Source: an uncultured Lachnospiraceae bacterium (GTDB taxonomy: Bacteria > Bacillota > Clostridia > Lachnospirales > Lachnospiraceae). From it: DNA of 41,010 nt. The notes under the pieces were generated by a model. The model saw nothing but the letters and a program-made list of their open reading frames with translations. It was not told where the DNA came from and did no database searches. Positions 36,601 through 41,010 of this stretch are shown in pieces. The position numbers were made by a program, and so were the translations under genes. The stretch covers positions 1 through 41,010 of the forward strand of contig CALWCS010000094.1 in NCBI GenBank assembly GCA_944376425.1, in the 5' to 3' direction. Position 1 is the stretch's first letter. Every line of letters starts with the position of its first letter.

Positions 36601-37067
36601 CCGGAATTTTTTATTATCATATCAAAGATCCGATGCTGGAGAAAGAAAAAGCCCAGACTTTGGAACAAATCTGGACAAAGATGAAAAAACAGCTGAAATT
36701 AAACGGGTTGGTAAATGAAGATCCTGAGATTGTCTCAAAACTGGACCGACAAATAGAGAGAGAATCTTCTGTGATTCCATTTGGCTACAATAAAGACGGC
36801 ACACCTTCTAAATTTTCGAGCAAAGCGACAAAGAAACAATTTCAGGAACTCTCTCATTATGTAAATGAAAAAATGAAAGAAATCGGAAGAAATATATTAA
36901 ACGGCGAGATTGGAATGGTTCCTTATGAGAGAAAGGGAAAGATGCCGTGTGATTACTGTAACTACAGAGAAATCTGCGGATTTGACAAGAAGATTCCGGG
37001 CACTCAGTCGAGAAGACTGCCAGAGTATAAGCCGGAAGAAATCTGGAAGAAATTAGAGGAGGAATAA
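33669..37067 (+). CDS. addB: ATP-dependent helicase/nuclease subunit B
   Basis: Subunit of the AddAB double-strand-break resection complex, the Gram-positive counterpart of RecBCD. The 1132-residue protein has an N-terminal P-loop (LGSSGSGKSHF) and a C-terminal RecB-like nuclease domain with VKVIDYKSG. The iron-sulfur cysteines are one in FSGCAFAHFL and three in CDYCNYREIC near the C-terminus. The ATG at 33669 has GAGGGGAGG upstream; an in-frame ATG ten codons earlier lacks a ribosome site. It is followed by addA after a single base. Confidence 0.96.
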   Translation: MSLQLILGSSGSGKSHFLYETVIREAIEHPEEKFLVLVPEQFTMQTQKELVMRHPNGGILNIDVLSFERLAYRIFEELGVEKKNILEETGKNLFVRKVAQEKKSELRILGGNLKKMGCISEMKSMISELMQYNISTPQLEQMEEQAQGRPQLAHKLHDIRILYEGFRDSLHEKYITSEEVLEELCKIADQSAKLKDSTIVFDGFTGFTPIQKNLMRKLLGIAKKIRVTITIDPRENFRNIRGTYELFYLSKKMIADLEEAAKESDVKMEKMIILGKDGGYRFLERPALQFLERNLFRYYGTIWKGDQDEITLHRSKNPTEEVEFAARTIYRIVRTKKIRYRDVALIAGDLKEYQNEIERIFPIYQIPCFIDQTKKILLNPVIEFLRSALELVLQNYSYESVFRCLRTGLCNLETEEIDRLENYVLALGIRGFSAWDCEWTKKTRIMEEEEPVLCHQYKEKVMEIFRPFTNQMKKEEMTAKDYTIAFYKLLVSCNVQQKIHQMEKKFESENRRDLAKEYSQIYKIVIELLEKIVELLGDEKMSLREYEGILEAGFEEAKVGIIPPGIDQVLAGDLERTRLKDVKVLFFLGMNDGWVPKNSDSGGILTDQDREFLEASKVELAPTQREKGYIQKFYLYLMMTKPSRRLYLSYCKSDSDGKAMNPSYFITSLRRMFPAIETEEEEKKGNEEKSVVSLESGWKCLIHGMEKLRMGQASNQWKELYRCYYKERPEKTRKLVEAAFFEQRETRIAKEVAHALYGEVLENSVTRLEQFSGCAFAHFLLYGLRLKEREIYEFRPLDMGNVFHKALETFSQKLEQSEYDWRNLPEQKRDEMSDQCVEETAKQYGESVLNSTARNKHLIDRMKRIMKRTIQVLQEQIKAGQFIPTGYEVSFSAVSDLEAVNLSLSENEKMKLQGRIDRIDLCEEEDKVYVKVIDYKSGNTGFDLVAMYYGLQLQLVVYLDAAIEMERRLHPDKEIIPAGIFYYHIKDPMLEKEKAQTLEQIWTKMKKQLKLNGLVNEDPEIVSKLDRQIERESSVIPFGYNKDGTPSKFSSKATKKQFQELSHYVNEKMKEIGRNILNGEIGMVPYERKGKMPCDYCNYREICGFDKKIPGTQSRRLPEYKPEEIWKKLEEE

Positions 37068-37068
37068 A

Positions 37069-40000
37069 ATGGAAGTCTCTTGGACAGAAGAACAGATGCA
37101 GGTCATTACGCTGAACCATAAAAACATTCTTGTATCCGCAGCAGCGGGATCAGGAAAAACAGCTGTTTTGGTGGAACGGATTATCCGTATGATCAGTGAA
37201 GGAGACCATCCGATTGATATTGACAGACTGCTTGTTGTGACATTTACAAAGGCAGCAGCAGCGGAAATGCGGGAACGAATCAGTGATGCGATCGAGAAGA
37301 AATTACAGGAACATCCGGAAAATGAACATCTCCAAAAACAGATGACCTTGATTCACCATGCCCAGATTACGACAATTCACAGTTTCTGCCAGTATGTAAT
37401 CCGCAGCTACTTTCATGTGATTGATCTAGACCCTTCTTTTCGAATCGGAGATGAGGGAGAGATGAAACTGATCCGTCAGGATGTCATGCAGAAAATGTTA
37501 GAGGATTATTATCAGGAAGGCAAGGAAGAGTTTCTGAAGTTTTCAGAGCAGTATGCTTCGGGAAAAACAGATCAAGATCTGGAAGAGCAGATTTTAACGC
37601 TGTACGAATTTGCCATGAGCCATCCCTGGCCTAAGAAATGGCTGGAATCTTGTATCAGAGTGTATGAAGCGGCAGATTTTTTAGAACTTAAGACAAGCGG
37701 ATGGATGAATGAAATTATAAAGGAATTGCAGCAGGCGGCATGGGATGGAATTTGTCTGACGGATACTTCGATTCAGATCGCGAAAGAAGATGATGGACCA
37801 TGGTATTATGAAGAAGCACTGGAGATGGACCGTATTTTTTTTGAGAGAATGAGAAAGTGCAGCAGCTATGAAGAATTTGCAGATTTTTTTGAACAAAACA
37901 GCGGATTTGTGAAATTATCGTCAAAACGCGATCTAAACGTTTCGGAACAGAAAAAAGAACAGATCAAACAATGCAGAGAACAGGCAAAAAAAATAGTAAC
38001 ACAGATCAAAGAAGCGTATTTTTTTGATTCTCCAAAACAGATTTTGTCTGAAATGCAGCAAAGTGCTGACGGAATTTCTATGTTGGTCGAGCTGACAAAA
38101 AGTTTTCTGGAGCGGTTTGCCCAAAAAAAAGAAGAAAAAAATTTGCTGGATTTTCATGATTTGGAACATTTTGCGTTGAGCATTCTGGTAAAAGAGGAGG
38201 ATGAAGCGGGAACTCCTACGGAGATTGCCCAGAGTTTTGCAAAACAGTTTGAAGAAGTTTTAATTGATGAATATCAAGACAGCAATCTGGTGCAGGAGAT
38301 GCTTTTAAAAAGTGTCTCAAGAGAACAGTTTGGAGCGGCGAATCTCTTTATGGTAGGAGATGTCAAGCAAAGCATCTACCGTTTTCGCCTGGCAAGACCG
38401 GAGCTGTTTATGGAAAAATATAACACATATCCGATAAGAGGAGAAGAAAAAAACAGGAGGATCGATCTGCACAAAAATTTTCGAAGCAGAAAAGAGGTTT
38501 TGGAGAGCGTGAATCAAATATTTGAGCAGATCATGGCAAAACAGCTTGGCGGTATCGACTACGACGAAGATGCAGCGCTGTATCCTGGAGCTATTTTTCC
38601 AGAGAGAGAAGAGAGGATCGATGATTTCCTTACGACAGAGATTTTGATTGCAGATTTAAAGGAAGAAAACGAACAGACAGATCGGACAGAAGAAGACAGA
38701 CAAGAAACCGCAAAAGAATTAGAAGCACGCGCAGTCGGAAAGAAAATTTTGGAAATTGTCGGAAAAGAAAAGGTATTGGATAAGGAGAGCGGGGAATACC
38801 GGTCTGCACAATACAGAGATATTGTGGTGCTTTTGCGTACTGTCTCCGGGTGGGCACAACCCTTTGGAGAGGTGCTGGATTCTATGGGAATACCGTCCTA
38901 TACGGGCTCTCAGACAGGATATTTTTCTGCTCCGGAAGTGCAGGTTGTGCTTTCCATGCTTCAGATTCTCGACAATCCAAGACAAGATATCCCGATGGCT
39001 GCTATCTTAAAATCTCCGATTGCCGGACTCAGTGCGGCAGATTTAGCCAAAATTAAGAGTACGTATCCGGAGCTTGCTTTTTATGAGAGCAGTATTCGAT
39101 ACAGTAAAGAAGGAAAAGAGACGGAAATAAGGGAAAAACTTCAGAAATTTTTTACAGTTTTTTATGAGATCCGGGAGAAGATCTCCTATACGCCGATCCA
39201 TACAATTATCTGGATGGTGCTGGAGAAAACGGGATATGCAGACTATGCGGCAGCAATGCCTGGAGGTGAACAACGAAGCGCAAATTTAAATATGCTTCTG
39301 GAAAAAGCCGTAATTTTTGAGTCAGGCAGTTACAGAGGACTGTTTCATTTTGTGCGCTATATTGAGAATCTCCAGAAATATGAAGTAGATTTTGGAGAGG
39401 CAAATACGTTTTCCGAACAAGAAAACGCTGTGCGGATTATGAGCATTCATAAGAGCAAAGGACTAGAATTCCCAATTGTATTTGTATGCGGTCTGAATAA
39501 ACCGTTCAATCAGCAAGATCAGAGAAGCCGGCTTTTGTATCACCCTGATTTTGGAATAGGATGTGATTATGTAGATCTGAAGCTGAGAACGAAACGTCCG
39601 ACGCTGTTAAAAAAAGTGATGCAATCGACGGCAAAAAAGGAAAATCTGGGAGAAGAACTGCGTATTTTATATGTAGGAATGACGAGAGCAAAAGAAAAAT
39701 TGATTTTAACAGGAGCAGTAGAAAATCTAGAAAAGAAGCTGGAAAAATGGAATCGTGCCTCAAGATGGAAAGAAAAAGCACTGCCCTATTATGTGACCTC
39801 GTCGGCTTCTTGTTTTCTTGATTGGGTGATGGACAGTATGGTGCGTCATCCGGCAGGACAAATGCTGATTCGGGAGAAAACAGATCTTTCCTGCGGAAAC
39901 ACTACATTAAACAATCCTGCCCCGATTTGTATTGAAATTTGGAAGATGGAAGATTTTGTGGGCGAGGAGACAAAAAGACAGATAGAGCAGATTGCACTTA

Positions 40001-40749
40001 GAGCAAGTCTTTTAGATTTTCCGTTAGAACAGACGTATGACGAAGAAGTAAAAGAAGCTTTGTCCGATATTTTTAAAAAGACGTATCCTTTTTTGGATCA
40101 GGAAAAAATTCAGGGAAAACTGACAGTATCTGAGCTGAAAAGAAGAAGTATGGAGATGGAAACACCGGACGGTCAAAACTTATATGAGGAATCTTTGCCG
40201 GAAGCAATGATTCCGGACTTTATTGAGAAAAAAGAATTGTCAGGTGCAGCGAAAGGAACGTTAATGCATCGGTTTTTAGAGCATTTTGATTATCAGAGAA
40301 CCGATAGTTTAGAGCAGATTCAGGCACAGCTAAAAGAACAGCTCCAAAAAGGTTATTTTACACTCCAAGAGACAGACAATATTAACTTAAGAAAAGTATA
40401 TCGGTTTGTAAAAAGCTCTCTTGGACAGAGAATGATTGACGCAGACAAAAGGGGAGAATTATACCGGGAACAGCCGTTTGTCATAGGAATTCGTGCTTCA
40501 GAGATTGACAAAACATGGTCAGAAGAAGAGATGATCCTGATTCAGGGAATGATTGACGCATATTTTCTAGAAAATGGAGAATTTGTAATTGTAGACTATA
40601 AGACAGATTTTGCAGAGAATGCACAGACACTTTATGAGAAATACCAGGCGCAGCTGGAGTATTATGAGAGAGCGCTGTCACAGACAACCGGGTGTAAGGT
40701 AAAAGAAAAAATTTTATATTCATTTTGGCTCGATACACAGATTAAATGA
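37069..40749 (+). CDS. addA: ATP-dependent helicase/nuclease subunit A
   Basis: UvrD-type helicase and nuclease of the AddAB complex, 1226 residues, full length. Helicase motifs in order: I AAGSGKTAVLVERI, Ia TFTKAAAAEMRERI, II LIDEYQDSN, III VGDVKQSIYRFR, V SIHKSKGLEFPIVFV and VI LYVGMTRAKEKLIL. The C-terminal nuclease has KGTLMHRFLEHF, GMIDAYF and VIVDYKTDF. GAGGAGG lies before the ATG, one base after addB, so expression is coupled. Processing at Chi-like sites follows from the family; the Chi sequence of this organism is unknown to me. Confidence 0.97.
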   Translation: MEVSWTEEQMQVITLNHKNILVSAAAGSGKTAVLVERIIRMISEGDHPIDIDRLLVVTFTKAAAAEMRERISDAIEKKLQEHPENEHLQKQMTLIHHAQITTIHSFCQYVIRSYFHVIDLDPSFRIGDEGEMKLIRQDVMQKMLEDYYQEGKEEFLKFSEQYASGKTDQDLEEQILTLYEFAMSHPWPKKWLESCIRVYEAADFLELKTSGWMNEIIKELQQAAWDGICLTDTSIQIAKEDDGPWYYEEALEMDRIFFERMRKCSSYEEFADFFEQNSGFVKLSSKRDLNVSEQKKEQIKQCREQAKKIVTQIKEAYFFDSPKQILSEMQQSADGISMLVELTKSFLERFAQKKEEKNLLDFHDLEHFALSILVKEEDEAGTPTEIAQSFAKQFEEVLIDEYQDSNLVQEMLLKSVSREQFGAANLFMVGDVKQSIYRFRLARPELFMEKYNTYPIRGEEKNRRIDLHKNFRSRKEVLESVNQIFEQIMAKQLGGIDYDEDAALYPGAIFPEREERIDDFLTTEILIADLKEENEQTDRTEEDRQETAKELEARAVGKKILEIVGKEKVLDKESGEYRSAQYRDIVVLLRTVSGWAQPFGEVLDSMGIPSYTGSQTGYFSAPEVQVVLSMLQILDNPRQDIPMAAILKSPIAGLSAADLAKIKSTYPELAFYESSIRYSKEGKETEIREKLQKFFTVFYEIREKISYTPIHTIIWMVLEKTGYADYAAAMPGGEQRSANLNMLLEKAVIFESGSYRGLFHFVRYIENLQKYEVDFGEANTFSEQENAVRIMSIHKSKGLEFPIVFVCGLNKPFNQQDQRSRLLYHPDFGIGCDYVDLKLRTKRPTLLKKVMQSTAKKENLGEELRILYVGMTRAKEKLILTGAVENLEKKLEKWNRASRWKEKALPYYVTSSASCFLDWVMDSMVRHPAGQMLIREKTDLSCGNTTLNNPAPICIEIWKMEDFVGEETKRQIEQIALRASLLDFPLEQTYDEEVKEALSDIFKKTYPFLDQEKIQGKLTVSELKRRSMEMETPDGQNLYEESLPEAMIPDFIEKKELSGAAKGTLMHRFLEHFDYQRTDSLEQIQAQLKEQLQKGYFTLQETDNINLRKVYRFVKSSLGQRMIDADKRGELYREQPFVIGIRASEIDKTWSEEEMILIQGMIDAYFLENGEFVIVDYKTDFAENAQTLYEKYQAQLEYYERALSQTTGCKVKEKILYSFWLDTQIK

Positions 40750-40858
40750 TGTGCAGATCAAATAAAAAGATACCAGATCATATAATATACTTTACTTTTT
40801 ATAAAGTGGAAGGTATACTAAGCGAAGGGGAAATGAAATGCACAAGAGGAGGAGTGAA
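40750..40858 (+). promoter_or_regulatory. Promoter and ribosome site of a terminal reading frame
   Basis: -35 TTTACT (40791-40796), 17-base spacer, -10 TATACT (40814-40819); ACTTT-TTAT-AAAGT (about 40794-40807) forms a small inverted repeat at the -35 box. AGAGGAGG lies about eight bases before the ATG at 40859. No terminator for addA is visible. Confidence 0.5.
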
Positions 40859-41010
40859 ATGGGAAAAATAAGGAAATTATATCAAAACCAGGCGGTACGT
40901 TACATTTTTTTTTTTTTTTTTACAACTTAGGTAAATCTGGAATCTTACGGAGTTTTGCGCTCGGTACTGCAGATGGACCTTACGGTAGCAAATGTAATTT
41001 CTGTTTTTTT
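40859..41010 (+). CDS. Short reading frame interrupted by a poly-T tract (partial at window end)
   Basis: Starts ATG behind a strong ribosome site: MGKIRKLYQNQAVRYI, then Phe codons made by a T tract. With 17 Ts the frame stops at 40930 (23 residues). With 18 or 15 Ts it would enter another frame (YNLGKSGILRSF...) that stays open to the window edge, ending with Cys and Phe codons at a second T run. I do not recognise the protein. Possible explanations are a phase-variable gene, a broken gene, or homopolymer error near a contig end. Confidence 0.35.
40905..40921 (+). repeat. 17-base poly-T homopolymer
   Basis: Seventeen consecutive Ts within the start of a possible gene. Much longer than any other T run in the window and prone to slippage during replication or sequencing. 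Confidence 0.9.

Noticed and set aside
1..41010. CRISPR arrays, prophage, insertion sequences, rRNA and tRNA genes
   Set aside because: I saw no regular repeat-spacer pattern, transposase or integrase motifs, terminal repeats with target duplications, or tRNA/rRNA signatures.

Overview
The window looks like the chromosome of a low-GC, fermentative gut-type Firmicute, most likely a member of the Lachnospiraceae (Blautia, Ruminococcus, Dorea or a relative). This rests on AddAB instead of RecBCD, a T-box leader on valS, the tig-clpP-clpX-lon-ysxC block, strong AGGAGG ribosome sites, purine-rich coding strands and a glycyl-radical fermentation locus. I see no phage genes, transposases, CRISPR arrays, rRNA or tRNA. 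Species-level placement is inference.

Region 1 (1-6.3 kb) is a pyruvate-node cluster. On the minus strand a lactate/malate dehydrogenase-family gene precedes a malic enzyme that runs off the left edge. On the plus strand an RluD-type pseudouridine synthase is followed by pyruvate formate-lyase and its activase. The formate-lyase is split: a 693-residue body with the Cys-Cys pair, then a separate small gene carrying the glycyl-radical domain, then pflA overlapping it. Rex-like operator sequences lie at the ldh/rluD divergent promoter and, less well conserved, at the pflB promoter.

Region 2 (6.4-10.7 kb) holds ftsH, an XRE regulator, a small basic protein, a CYTH protein and a DJ-1/PfpI protein, with an orphan terminator and a long near-perfect inverted repeat. 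Region 3 (10.7-17.4 kb) is the protein quality-control block tig, clpP, clpX, lon, ysxC.

Region 4 (17.4-30.3 kb) is rich in cell-wall and D-amino-acid functions. A class-A-like serine hydrolase is followed by a minus-strand operon alr, M20 amidohydrolase, dppA, divergent from oppB-C-D-F-A and an S66 LD-carboxypeptidase. A secreted FN3-glucosaminidase converges on the last. Together they could release, import and break down murein peptides to L-alanine and free amino acids, in the manner of B. subtilis dpp-ykf. The peptide-binding protein lacks the expected lipobox cysteine.

Region 5 (30.4-41 kb) has valS under a T-box leader, then addB-addA. The last 150 bases hold a promoter, a strong ribosome site and a short reading frame interrupted by a 17-T tract, which could be phase-variable or a poor-quality contig end.
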